64,000 bases of DNA, from assembly GCA_023423065.1 (NCBI GenBank), contig JAFAGC010000077.1:7519-71518 (forward strand), written 5' to 3'. The translations under genes were made by a program, and so were the position numbers. The DNA is from Pseudomonadota bacterium (lineage in GTDB: Bacteria > Pseudomonadota > Gammaproteobacteria > Steroidobacterales > Steroidobacteraceae). Below are positions 35,948 to 43,702 of the stretch, in pieces. The notes beneath the pieces were generated by a model. The model ran no database searches, had not been told where the DNA came from, and worked only from the letters and a program-made list of their open reading frames with translations. Numbering within the stretch: the first letter of the stretch is position 1; every line of letters begins with the position of its first letter.

Positions 35948-36673
35948 ATGTGGGTCAAAACGTTGACTGTTGGAATGGCCGCCCTCTCCTGCGCGTGCTT
36001 CGCCCAGACTGCGGACAAGGGCGCGGACAGGTCTGCCGATGCGCTGCAGACGCTCTCGAGCGTGCGCGCCTCGGCGGAACGCGCCGTGCGCGGCGTACTG
36101 GATCCGAAGGCGACCGGCGTATCGGTCGAGGCCGGATCGCTCGACTCGCGCCTGCGGCTCGCCGCCTGCACCGCGCCGCTCGAGACACACGCGCAGCCGC
36201 CACGCGGCAACCAGTCGCGCGTGCTCGCACGGGTTTCCTGCACGCAGGGTTCGCCCTGGACCGTGCACGTGCCGGTGGACATCCGGCGCACGCACAGCGT
36301 GCTGGTCCTGCGAAGAGCCGTCGCGCGCGGCGAAACGATCGCCGCGACGGACGTCGACACGCAGACCCGCGAACTGCCGGGCATGGTTTCGCCTTACGTC
36401 ATGAAGGTCGAAGGGCTCACGGGTCGACTGACGAAGCGGGCTCTGCCCGCCGGAACCTTGTTGAGCGCGGATGCGCTGACCGCGGCACTCCTTATACATA
36501 GGGGCCAGGAAGTCACGCTGACCGCGTCCGCCAACGGCTTCGAGGTGCGTGCGCCGGGCAAGGCACTCGCCGATGCGGCCGCGCAGCAGCGCGTGCGCGT
36601 CCAGAACCTTTTGTCGCTCAAGGTCGTGGAAGGAGTGGCCGATTCAGCCGGAGTGGTACGGGTAACTCCCTGA
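35948..36673 (+). CDS. flgA: P-ring assembly chaperone FlgA
   Basis: This 241-residue periplasmic protein has a signal peptide (MWVKTLTVGMAALSCACFA) and the SAF-domain C-terminal half: VPVDIRRTHSVLVLRRAVARGETI, DVDTQTRELPGMV, then LTGRLTKRALPAGTLLSADAL and IHRGQEVTLTASANGFEVRAPGKALADAA. FlgA helps FlgI form the P ring. It is transcribed away from flgB from a consensus sigma-54 promoter that ends 11 bases before the ATG. No good ribosome binding site is visible, and the next ATG would remove most of the signal peptide. Confidence 0.93.
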   Translation: MWVKTLTVGMAALSCACFAQTADKGADRSADALQTLSSVRASAERAVRGVLDPKATGVSVEAGSLDSRLRLAACTAPLETHAQPPRGNQSRVLARVSCTQGSPWTVHVPVDIRRTHSVLVLRRAVARGETIAATDVDTQTRELPGMVSPYVMKVEGLTGRLTKRALPAGTLLSADALTAALLIHRGQEVTLTASANGFEVRAPGKALADAAAQQRVRVQNLLSLKVVEGVADSAGVVRVTP

Positions 36674-36730
36674 TCAACTGCGAAATATGACCACTGAACA
36701 GAATATGCGCCAAATATTCGACTTTTCGCC

Positions 36731-36757
36731 TAAAGATTGTTGCGGCCACGCCGTTAC
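36731..36757 (+). promoter_or_regulatory. FliA (sigma-28) promoter for flgMN
   Basis: The site reads TAAAGATT-N11-GCCGTTAC with consensus spacing. It lies 31 bases before the flgM ATG and 58 bases past flgA. It makes flgM partly dependent on FliA, the known feedback arrangement of anti-sigma factor and sigma-28. Confidence 0.82.
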
Positions 36758-36787
36758 CTGCTCGTAGACGATCCAGGAGAATTGGCG

Positions 36788-37111
36788 ATGGCGAACAAGA
36801 TCAGCGGAATCGACGGACGGCCGGTCCAGGTTGGCGGCGGAGCCCCGGTTTCGCGCGTGCGCGATACCACGGCGGAAGGTCGCAAGACCGAAACCACCGG
36901 CACGTCGAACATCGACGTTTCCGACACCGCCCGCACCCTCGCCGCGCTCGAGGAGCGCATCTCCGCCCTGCCCGTCGTGAACGAGAGCCGCGTCGACGCG
37001 GTCCGCAAGGCGATGGACGAAGGCCGCTATCACGTCGACCCGCAGCGGGTCGCCGACAAGATGATGCGCTTCGAAGTGGATCTGCTCGCGGCCATTCCCG
37101 CGAACAAATAG
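36788..37111 (+). CDS. flgM: Anti-sigma-28 factor FlgM
   Basis: This 107-residue protein has MANKISGIDGRPVQVG at the start, a disordered middle and the FliA-binding C-terminus (VSDTARTLAALEERISALPVVNESRVDAVRKAMDEGRYHVDPQRVADKMMRFE). It inhibits FliA until the hook is finished and FlgM is exported. The frame is open 17 codons upstream through the promoter, but AGGAGAA before the ATG at 36788 supports this start. flgN follows three bases later. Confidence 0.95.
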   Translation: MANKISGIDGRPVQVGGGAPVSRVRDTTAEGRKTETTGTSNIDVSDTARTLAALEERISALPVVNESRVDAVRKAMDEGRYHVDPQRVADKMMRFEVDLLAAIPANK

Positions 37112-37114
37112 CGG

Positions 37115-37612
37115 ATGAACATGGACCCCGCCCTGGTTCGCGACACGCTCGGACGCCTGCTCGCCGACGAGAATGCCGCGCTCGGCGAATTCGAATCCCT
37201 GCTCGATCGCGAACACGGCGCGCTCAGGGAGCGCGACATCGACGCGCTCGAATCGCTGGCCGAAACTCGGCAGGCGAACGTGGTCCGCCTGCTCAAGATC
37301 GAGGACGAGCGCCGCGCGCTGTGCAGCCTGCACGGCTACTCGGCCGACCTGTCCGGACTTTCGAAGCTCATCGCCTGGTGCGACCCGAAACGCACGCTCG
37401 CGAAGCCGTACGAAGAATGCGCCTCGCGCGCCAAACGCTGTCGCGACCTGAACGACCGCAACGGCGTGCTGGTCGGCGCGCAGATCAAGCGCGTCGAAGG
37501 CTTGTTGGGCGCCCTCACCGGCTCCGCCGACGCCACGCCGCGCGCCTACGGCCCGCGCTCGAACTCGAATCCCTATGCGGCGACGGGCCGCGTGATTTCC
37601 GCCGAAGCCTGA
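37115..37612 (+). CDS. flgN: Export chaperone FlgN
   Basis: This 165-residue helical protein has LLADENAALGEFESLLDREHGALRERD and RCRDLNDRNGVLVGAQIKRVEGLLGAL, which mark the FlgN family. It chaperones FlgK and FlgL and is co-transcribed with flgM from the FliA promoter. It has a close paralogue at 21423-21881; both share the C-terminal RAYGP. A strong terminator follows 25 bases after the stop. Confidence 0.93.
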   Translation: MNMDPALVRDTLGRLLADENAALGEFESLLDREHGALRERDIDALESLAETRQANVVRLLKIEDERRALCSLHGYSADLSGLSKLIAWCDPKRTLAKPYEECASRAKRCRDLNDRNGVLVGAQIKRVEGLLGALTGSADATPRAYGPRSNSNPYAATGRVISAEA

Positions 37613-37636
37613 CCGACAGACTCTCCGGCATTTTTC

Positions 37637-37664
37637 AACGCGCCTCCGGGCGCGTTTTTATTTT
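37637..37664 (+). terminator. Rho-independent terminator after flgMN
   Basis: A perfect eight-base stem AACGCGCC/GGCGCGTT with a TCCG loop is followed by TTTTTATTTT. It ends the flgMN (and flgA) transcript and marks the right border of the flagellar region. Confidence 0.93.
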
Positions 37665-37996
37665 CTGACCTAACTAAAACCGTGGCTCCAAATGTTCCAC
37701 GTGAAGCGCTCAAGCTCGCCGTTTACGTAATGCCGGCCGCCGTGCGCCGCGCGCACGCCTAACTACGATACATAAGAGACGCGGTTCAAATAATTGCGGC
37801 GCTTGCGCGAAGTCCGTCACATTCGCAGGCTCAACCCTGCCGGGTTGCCGCCGAAAACCTGAGCAGGGTGCGGGCATCTTCGCCGCGCCGACGTCTCGCT
37901 GGCGGCAGCTCATGGGTCCGTGCACACCGACCGACGGTACTCCTCTCTCGCAAGTGCTCGTGCGCTGCCGCCGGCCCCTATCAAGGTAACGGGTCG
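37665..37996. other. 332-bp intergenic leader, no gene seen
   Basis: No plausible coding frame fills this stretch. It holds a short perfect hairpin at 37741-37757 (CGTGCGC-CGC-GCGCACG) and, further on, CAACCC-TGCC-GGGTTG whose CCCTGC could also pair with a later GCAGGG. This looks like a long structured 5' leader for the operon at 37997, but I could not match it to a known riboswitch class. Confidence 0.35.
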
Positions 37997-38356
37997 ATGG
38001 AAACGATGAAACTCCGCGCGATTCAGCATCCCGGCAACGCCGGCGAGCTGCTCGACAGTTTCATCCGCCACGCGGAAGGACTGCCGCGCGATGCGCATCG
38101 TCTCACGCAGGAAGGCCAGCTCACGCCGACGCTGGAAAAGGTCGCGCAGCGATCCCTCGAGGAAGGACTGGTCTGGGAAGCCTGGACCGACGACCGCGCG
38201 ATGTGGCTGTGGGCCTGCGAGGTCTCGCTCGCACGCTCGCGCGAACGCGGAATGCCGGTCATGGAAGTGCGGCGTTACGACGAAAGCGGCGCGGTCGAGG
38301 AAAGCGGCACGTGGGTGCGCGTGCGCCACGACAACTGGCAGCGGTGCAACGAATGA
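37997..38356 (+). CDS. Conserved-looking hypothetical protein (119 aa)
   Basis: I do not recognise this protein. It is a small, charged, soluble product with no signal peptide: a helical first half (ELLDSFIRHAEGLPRDAHRLT, then SLEEGLVWEAWTDDRAMWLWACEVSLARSRERG) and a beta-like tail (MPVMEVRRYDESGAVEESGTWVRVRHDNW). The ATG at 37997 has AAGGTAA eight bases upstream; the ATG at 38006 is possible. It overlaps the following lipoprotein gene as ATGA, so the pair is an operon. Base use is like its neighbours. Confidence 0.65.
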   Translation: METMKLRAIQHPGNAGELLDSFIRHAEGLPRDAHRLTQEGQLTPTLEKVAQRSLEEGLVWEAWTDDRAMWLWACEVSLARSRERGMPVMEVRRYDESGAVEESGTWVRVRHDNWQRCNE

Positions 38357-39207
38357 ACCTGCGGAGCATGTTTCTCGCGCTGGCGGCGATGTCGCTGGGG
38401 GCCTGCGGCGGCGGCGGCAGCGGCACGACCTCCACGCCCGCACCTTCCGGCAACACGTCGCCCGCGACCGTCGCGTCGCCGGCGCCTGCGGTCCCGTCGG
38501 TGTCCTCCGCGGATCTCTCGCTGGCCGATCGCCTGTACAAGGGCGATCAGCGCACGCCGGCCGGCTTCGAAATCGAAGCCCGCCCCTCGAGCGTCGTCGG
38601 CACCTTGTCGACACGCCACCTGCGCAATTCCGACATGGCGACCGGGCCCCAGGCCGCGGGCCCTACCTACGAGCTCTGCACCGACGACCTCGCGCAGGCC
38701 ATCGACTGGTCCGAGCGCCTTTCGACCTGGGGCGGTCAGTATTCCGATCTCGCCACGGTCAACAGCGACGATCAGAAGTTCGAGCTCGTGCGCGTGCCGC
38801 GCGCCGACGTGACCGCGATGCTGCGCCACCGAATATTCAAGTGTTCGTATCTCGATCGCGCGGGCAGCGACTTGCGCGCAGAAGAAGGCTTCGCCGGCTC
38901 GATGAACCAGCGTCCGCTCACCGCATCGGAACTCGAGTCGCTCGCCGAGTACCTGTGGCAGTTCACCGTGTTCAACAACTCGGACTACGCCGTCGAAAGC
39001 AGTTCGACCGTAGCCAGCGGCGACGCGCTGGTGCAGACCATCCGCATGGGCAGACTCGTCCGCGACGCGGGCTGCGACAACGTTCAGATCGTCGACTGGG
39101 TGCACACGATGAACGCGATCGACGGTTCGCTGACTCGCGCGGTCGCGCCCGTGCGTTCGTTCCAGGTCACCAACACGCCGGCGGGCGTGCAGGCCTGTTC
39201 AGGCTGA
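38353..39207 (+). CDS. Putative lipoprotein of unknown function
   Basis: This 284-residue protein has a lipoprotein signal (MNLRSMFLALAAMSLGAC, lipobox LGAC with C18), then a Gly/Ser/Thr/Pro-rich linker of about 40 residues and a folded domain of about 230 residues. Four later cysteines (in ELCTDD, FKCSYL, AGCDN and the terminal QACSG) could make two disulphides in the periplasm. No catalytic motif is apparent. It is coupled to the 119-residue gene upstream, and its 3' end overlaps the convergent DUF533 gene by nine bases. Confidence 0.7.
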   Translation: MNLRSMFLALAAMSLGACGGGGSGTTSTPAPSGNTSPATVASPAPAVPSVSSADLSLADRLYKGDQRTPAGFEIEARPSSVVGTLSTRHLRNSDMATGPQAAGPTYELCTDDLAQAIDWSERLSTWGGQYSDLATVNSDDQKFELVRVPRADVTAMLRHRIFKCSYLDRAGSDLRAEEGFAGSMNQRPLTASELESLAEYLWQFTVFNNSDYAVESSSTVASGDALVQTIRMGRLVRDAGCDNVQIVDWVHTMNAIDGSLTRAVAPVRSFQVTNTPAGVQACSG

Positions 39208-39903
39208 AGCCGCCTGCGCATCGAGCTGCGCGCGCAGTTCCGTGGGTAGTTTGAGACGCGCGGCCAGCGCATCCAGGTAGGCGCGTTCCGCGGACGCGTC
39301 CGGGTCGATCGCCAGCCGCGACGCGAGATAGACCTCGGCGCCCTGCTCCGGCGTCGCGACGGCGCGTGCGATGGCCTCCAGGTCCGCCGGCTTGCCCAAC
39401 AGGTCGAATACGAACGCCTTGGCTTCCGCATCGAGCCCCAGGCGCTCCACTTCCGCGAACAGGCGTTGCTGCTCGGCCGCATCGACGTGTCCATCGGCCT
39501 TGGCCGCGCCGACCATCACGCGAATCAACGTGAGCTGGAACGGTGTGCCGTCGGCGGCCGGCTGCGAATGGGGCAGCGCCTTGTCGCTGAGCTCCGCGAA
39601 CTGCTCCGGCGTAAGCGTTACGGGTGCGGCAGCCTTCTGCTGCTGATAATTCTGATAGGCCTTGAGGGCCAGCGCGCCGACGACCGCCGCCCCTCCGTAG
39701 CCGATCAGTCCGCCCGCGGCCTTGCGCATCCCATTGCCGCCCAGCAACAGGCCCAACAATCCGCCAGCGGCCGCGCCGCGGACGAAGCCACCGCTGCCGC
39801 TGTACTGGTCGAGCCTGCCCTTCGCCGCCTGGCCGGCGTTGCGAACGGAGGCGCCGGGCTGGCTGCCGAGGAATTGATCGAGCAGGGACTTCGGATCGAA
39901 CAT
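39199..39903 (-). CDS. DUF533/TerB-like membrane protein
   Basis: This 234-residue protein starts MFDPKSLLDQFLGSQ. It has a glycine-rich membrane segment (GAAAGGLLGLLLGG) and a second one (LIGYGGAAVVGALALKAY), and the C-terminal half is TerB-like (LTLIRVMVGAAKADGHVDAAEQQRLF). This is the arrangement of the YebE/DUF533 family. The function is unknown, though some members respond to envelope stress. It follows galU by four bases, so it is probably in its transcript. Confidence 0.82.
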   Translation of the reverse strand: MFDPKSLLDQFLGSQPGASVRNAGQAAKGRLDQYSGSGGFVRGAAAGGLLGLLLGGNGMRKAAGGLIGYGGAAVVGALALKAYQNYQQQKAAAPVTLTPEQFAELSDKALPHSQPAADGTPFQLTLIRVMVGAAKADGHVDAAEQQRLFAEVERLGLDAEAKAFVFDLLGKPADLEAIARAVATPEQGAEVYLASRLAIDPDASAERAYLDALAARLKLPTELRAQLDAQAASA

Positions 39904-39907
39904 CCGG

Positions 39908-40804
39908 CTAGAGGTCCTTCGCGAGTTTCTTCAGGTAACTGCGGAAGGTCGTCGACAGCTCGGGGTGCGCCAGCGCGTATTCCACGTTCGCCTGCAGATA
40001 TCCGATCTTGCTGCCGCAGTCGAATCGTTTGCCCGCGAACCGATAGGCATACACCGACTCGTCGTTCATGAGCCGCGCGATGCCGTCGGTGAGCTGGATC
40101 TCCCCGCCCGCGCCTTCGCCGATGCGCTCGAGGTGTTCGAACACGCGCGGCGTGAGCAGGTAGCGGCCGACCACGGCGAGGTTCGACGGCGCCTTGTCGG
40201 GCTTCGGCTTCTCCACGATGCGATCGACGCGCAACAGGTCACCGTGTCTCGCGCCCGTCTTCACGATGCCGTACTTGTCGGTCTGGTTGTGAGGCACGGT
40301 CTGCACGGCGACGATGCTGCCGTTGTCGAAGCGATCAGCCATCTGCTTGAGGCAGGCCTCCTCGGCATCGATGAGATCGTCCGCGAGATGCACGAAGAAC
40401 GGCGAGTTGCCGACGGCCGGCTTGGCGCACAGCACCGCGTGGCCGAGACCGAGCGGCGCCGGCTGACGGATGTAGATACACGACGCGTACGACGGCAACA
40501 CGCTGCGCAGCATCTTGAGCAGGTCGCTCTTGCCCTGCGAGAGCAACAGGTTCTCGAGCTCGGCGTCGGAATCGAAGTGGTCCTCGATCGCGCGCTTCGA
40601 TGATCCCGTGATGAACACGAGCCGGCGCGCCCCGGCGGCGAGCGCCTCTTCCACGGCGTACTGGATGAGTGGTTTGTCGACGATGGGCAGCATCTCCTTG
40701 GGGCTGGCCTTCGTCGCGGGCAAAAACCGCGTGCCGCGTCCGGCAACGGGGAACACTGCGACATCGATGCGAGGCTTCTTCGACTTCTTCGTCCTGGTCG
40801 GCAT
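39908..40804 (-). CDS. galU: UTP-glucose-1-phosphate uridylyltransferase GalU
   Basis: This 298-residue nucleotidyltransferase has the signature AVFPVAGRGTRFLPATKASPKEMLPIVDKPLIQYAVEEA, the sugar-binding EKPKPDKAPSNLAVVGRYLL and the C-terminal GSKIGYLQANVEYAL. It makes UDP-glucose for LPS, exopolysaccharide and trehalose. The basic N-terminus (MPTRTKKSKKPRID) is slightly extended. A stable hairpin lies immediately upstream and includes part of its ribosome binding site, so translation may be restrained. Confidence 0.97.
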   Translation of the reverse strand: MPTRTKKSKKPRIDVAVFPVAGRGTRFLPATKASPKEMLPIVDKPLIQYAVEEALAAGARRLVFITGSSKRAIEDHFDSDAELENLLLSQGKSDLLKMLRSVLPSYASCIYIRQPAPLGLGHAVLCAKPAVGNSPFFVHLADDLIDAEEACLKQMADRFDNGSIVAVQTVPHNQTDKYGIVKTGARHGDLLRVDRIVEKPKPDKAPSNLAVVGRYLLTPRVFEHLERIGEGAGGEIQLTDGIARLMNDESVYAYRFAGKRFDCGSKIGYLQANVEYALAHPELSTTFRSYLKKLAKDL

Positions 40805-40810
40805 ACGGGC

Positions 40811-40831
40811 TCCGGGCCTTAGAGGCCCGGA
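40811..40831 (-). promoter_or_regulatory. Hairpin overlapping the galU ribosome binding site
   Basis: On the minus strand the perfect eight-base stem TCCGGGCC-TCTAA-GGCCCGGA ends seven bases before the ATG. The 3' arm contains CGGA of the likely CGGAG ribosome binding site, so the folded form would hide it. No T-run follows, so it is not a terminator. Confidence 0.5.
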
Positions 40832-40926
40832 ACCATATCACGGCCCAATTGCGGCTCCGCATGCCGCGGCTGGCGAAAAGACGATTGTTTGCGCGACTTC
40901 ACGCCTTCCGCGTTGTCGGATACCGC

Positions 40927-41259
40927 TTACGTGGCGGGCTTGGGTGTCGCCTGCTTCGTCGCCGCGGGCGCCGCGCCCGCCGCGGGTTTGTCAGCCCCTA
41001 ACCGGATGTCCGCGCGATTCTTGTCGATGAGTTTCTGCGTGATGCCCTCGACCATGGCGAGCTGGTCGACCGACTTGAACGGCCCGTTCTTCTCGCGATA
41101 GCTGACGATCGCCTTGGCCTTGGCCGGCCCGACGCCGTTGAGCGCCTTGGCGAGAGTCGTGGCATCCGCGGTGTTGATGTTCACGGGCTCGGCGAACGCG
41201 CCGAGCGGCGCGAGCAATACCAGGGCCGCGAGCGTCGATGCGAAGTGTCTGATCTTCAT
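40927..41259 (-). CDS. ComEA-like helix-hairpin-helix DNA-binding protein
   Basis: This 110-residue exported protein has a signal peptide (MKIRHFASTLAALVLLAPLGAFA) and a ComEA-type double HhH domain: VNINTADATTLAKALNGVGPAKAKAIVSYREKNGPFKSVDQLAMVEGIT. The tail is Ala/Pro/Lys-rich. In naturally competent bacteria such periplasmic proteins bind incoming DNA. AAGGAGG six bases before 41259 fixes the start. It lies alone between galU and lapB; no other competence gene is near. Confidence 0.88.
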   Translation of the reverse strand: MKIRHFASTLAALVLLAPLGAFAEPVNINTADATTLAKALNGVGPAKAKAIVSYREKNGPFKSVDQLAMVEGITQKLIDKNRADIRLGADKPAAGAAPAATKQATPKPAT

Positions 41260-41281
41260 GTTGCCTCCTTGCGTGTTGGGA

Positions 41282-41338
41282 CCCGGCGATGCGCCGGGCG
41301 GCAGGGAGACTAGCAAGGCGCCGCTCCGCGAACGGAGC
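41282..41338 (-). other. Two stable hairpins between lapB and comEA
   Basis: The minus strand carries GCTCCG-TTCG-CGGAGC (a stable UUCG tetraloop type) 12 bases after the lapB stop, then CCCGGCG-CAT-CGCCGGG before the comEA ribosome binding site. Neither is followed by a T-run. They may stabilise the lapB mRNA end or weakly separate the genes. Confidence 0.35.
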
Positions 41339-41349
41339 CGCAAATCGCG

Positions 41350-42309
41350 TCAACTCGCGCGGATATTCAGGCTTTGCAACGAGTCCCAGCTGCGGCAGCC
41401 CGGACAGCGCCAATGCCAGGTGACGCTCGAGACGCCACATTGTTCGCAGCGGAAGCGCGCCGGCTCGGGCTGAGGCGTTTCATCCGTGGGCGGAGCGGCG
41501 CGCAGCCGCGCGTCGAGTTCGTCGGCCCGCGCCCCGGATGCCAGGCGCGCTTCGTCCGCGAACGCGGCCCGCAGCGTGCGCGACGGATTCAACGCCTCGG
41601 CGTACAGGTCGACCACCTTGTCCTCCTCTCCCGCCGCGGCGGCGACGCGCGCCGCCAGCAACGCGGCCCGCGAGCTCGACGGCGCATGCACGCGCGCGGC
41701 CGCGACGTGCGCCCTCGCGCCCGCGAAATCCCCGGCCGCGACCGACGCCACGCCGAGTTCGCAGCAGTAGTGCGCGGCGACCGAGGCACGCTCGCGTTGC
41801 TTCTCGAGCGGCAGCTCGCGCCAGATGTCGAGCGCCGCGCGCCAGTCGTGCTGCTGCTCGTAGACCCAGGCCAGCTTCTCGAGCGCCGCGGCTCGATAGT
41901 TAGGCGATCCGAGCAGGTCGCGCAGCCGTTCCTCGGCGCGATCGAACAGGCCGGCGCTCATGTAGTCGAGGCCCAGCGCGAACGTGGCCTGCTCGCGGAT
42001 CGCGTTCTCGCCGTGCTGCCGCAACTCGGTGTGGATCGCGATCGCGCGGTCCACCTCGCCGCGGCGGCGCATCAGGCTGCCGAGCGCGAACTGGATCTCG
42101 GCCTCGTGGGACTTGGTCGCGAGCCGCGTGAACACCTCGGCCGCGCGGTCATAGCGGTCGTTGACGAGGTGATCGAGGCCCGTGAAATAGTCGATGTCGT
42201 GGCGCATGCGCCGCGCGCGCGCCGAGCGCCGGCCGAGCACGAAAGCCGCCGCCCCGACGAGCAGGAAACACAGGAGCAGGACTTCGGGACCGATGCCTCT
42301 GAGGCGCAT
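41350..42309 (-). CDS. lapB: LPS assembly regulator LapB (YciM)
   Basis: This 319-residue protein has an N-terminal membrane anchor (VLLLCFLLVGAAAFVLGRRSAR), the family start DIDYFTGLDHLVNDRYDRAAEVF, several TPR repeats and a C-terminal rubredoxin-like zinc knuckle with C288, C291, C302 and C305 (CEQCGVSSVTWHWRCPGC). LapB presents LpxC to FtsH and so limits LPS synthesis. It is about 70 residues shorter than the E. coli protein, with fewer TPRs. No lapA precedes it; aroA occupies that place. Confidence 0.9.
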   Translation of the reverse strand: MRLRGIGPEVLLLCFLLVGAAAFVLGRRSARARRMRHDIDYFTGLDHLVNDRYDRAAEVFTRLATKSHEAEIQFALGSLMRRRGEVDRAIAIHTELRQHGENAIREQATFALGLDYMSAGLFDRAEERLRDLLGSPNYRAAALEKLAWVYEQQHDWRAALDIWRELPLEKQRERASVAAHYCCELGVASVAAGDFAGARAHVAAARVHAPSSSRAALLAARVAAAAGEEDKVVDLYAEALNPSRTLRAAFADEARLASGARADELDARLRAAPPTDETPQPEPARFRCEQCGVSSVTWHWRCPGCRSWDSLQSLNIRAS

Positions 42310-42382
42310 GGGGTCAAATTATCACGGGGAACAAACCATTTCTTCCGGACACCGTCGCTTCGACGGCGTGAAGATGAGGGCA

Positions 42383-43702
42383 TCAGCCCCTGGCCAGCTG
42401 CCAGTCGCGCCAATAGTTCGGGTAGGTCTTGGCGACGCATCCGGGATCGAGGATCCGCAGGCCTGGGAGCTTCGAGCCGAGCACGCCGAAGGACATCGCG
42501 ATGCGGTGGTCGTGATAGGTCTCGATATCCACGACCGAAGGTCGCGCTCTGGCGGCCGCATTCAGCGGCTGGATCACCATGAAGTCCGGACCTTCCTCTA
42601 CTTCCACACCCAGCTTGCGCATCTCGCGCGTCGGCGCGGCGATGCGGTCGCATTCCTTCACGCGCAGCGTCGCGAGCCCGGTGATCCGCGTGGGCCGCGC
42701 CAGGAACGGCGCGATCATCATCAGTGTCGGCGCCACGTCGGGCATCGTGGTCATGTCCACCGGGCCGTCGAAGCCCTGGGCCATGGAAACGGGTCCCTGG
42801 ATCACCGTGCGGCCGGGCGAACGTTCGACGCGAGCGCCGAGTTTTTCGCACAGGCCGAAGAACGCGTAGTCGCCCTGCCGCGTGCCGGATCCGAGATTGG
42901 TCAACGTGATGCGGCGGCCATGCAGCAGCGCCAGCGCGGCGAAATAGGATGCCGCCGAGGCATCTCCCTCGACGGGAATCTCGCCGGCCCGATAGGCCTG
43001 CGGCCGCACGACCAGCCTGCGGTACCGATGGTTCTCGACTTCGACGCCGAACTTGCGCATCTCGTCGAGCGTGAGATCGAGATACGGCTTGCTGGTCAGA
43101 TCGCCTTCGACTTCGATCGTGAGACCGCCTTCGATGAGCGGCGCGATGATCAGCAGGCTCGTGAGGTACTGGCTGGAGATCGTGCCGGAAACACGCGCGG
43201 GACCGCGCAGCAAGCGCGTCCCCGACACCGTGGTCGGCAGATAGCCGTCGTGGGTGGAGTCGAGCGTCGCGCCGAGCGCGCGCAGCGCGTCCACCAGGTC
43301 CTTGTTGGGACGCTTCTGCATCGAGATGTGGCCGTCGATGCGCGTCTCGTCGGGCCGCAACGCCGCGAAGGCGAGCATCAGGCGCGTGGTCACGGCGCTC
43401 TGGCCGACGTCGAGCGTCACCTCACCACCGGCGAACTGGCCGCCGCGCCCGGTGACGATCACCTGGTCTTCGCGCGAATCGTCCACGCCGATGCCGAGCC
43501 GGCGCAGGCAATCCTTCATGCGCCAGTAGTCGTCGGCCTCGCCGGGATGACGGATGGTGCTGGTGCCGTTCGCGAGCGCCGCGATGGCGCAGTCGCGCAG
43601 GGTCAGGGACTTGCTGCCCGGCAGTGGAGTCTCGAAATGGGAGGAACCGCCCGGCCACGGCTCCAGCAGGAGCGTGGCCGGGTAGTTAGCTTGGGCGATC
43701 AA
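42383..43702 (-). CDS. aroA: 3-phosphoshikimate 1-carboxyvinyltransferase (EPSP synthase), divergent loop
   Basis: This 439-residue enzyme joins PEP to shikimate 3-phosphate. Visible are LPGSKSLTLRD (K31), GDASAASYF, KECDRI and YHDHRIAMSF. The PEP/glyphosate loop, GNAGTAMRP in E. coli, reads GQSAVTTRL here (100-108). So A103 stands for E. coli G96 and L108 for P101, while R107 (R100) is kept. This resembles class II enzymes. The start overlaps the ihfB stop by four bases. A small hairpin (42352-42366) follows the gene. Confidence 0.93.
   Translation of the reverse strand: MIAQANYPATLLLEPWPGGSSHFETPLPGSKSLTLRDCAIAALANGTSTIRHPGEADDYWRMKDCLRRLGIGVDDSREDQVIVTGRGGQFAGGEVTLDVGQSAVTTRLMLAFAALRPDETRIDGHISMQKRPNKDLVDALRALGATLDSTHDGYLPTTVSGTRLLRGPARVSGTISSQYLTSLLIIAPLIEGGLTIEVEGDLTSKPYLDLTLDEMRKFGVEVENHRYRRLVVRPQAYRAGEIPVEGDASAASYFAALALLHGRRITLTNLGSGTRQGDYAFFGLCEKLGARVERSPGRTVIQGPVSMAQGFDGPVDMTTMPDVAPTLMMIAPFLARPTRITGLATLRVKECDRIAAPTREMRKLGVEVEEGPDFMVIQPLNAAARARPSVVDIETYHDHRIAMSFGVLGSKLPGLRILDPGCVAKTYPNYWRDWQLARG

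Noticed and set aside
37800..37990. Possible riboswitch in the leader of the 37997 operon
   Set aside because: I compared it by eye with c-di-GMP, glycine, SAH, preQ1 and fluoride classes and found no conserved core. It is kept only as an unexplained leader.
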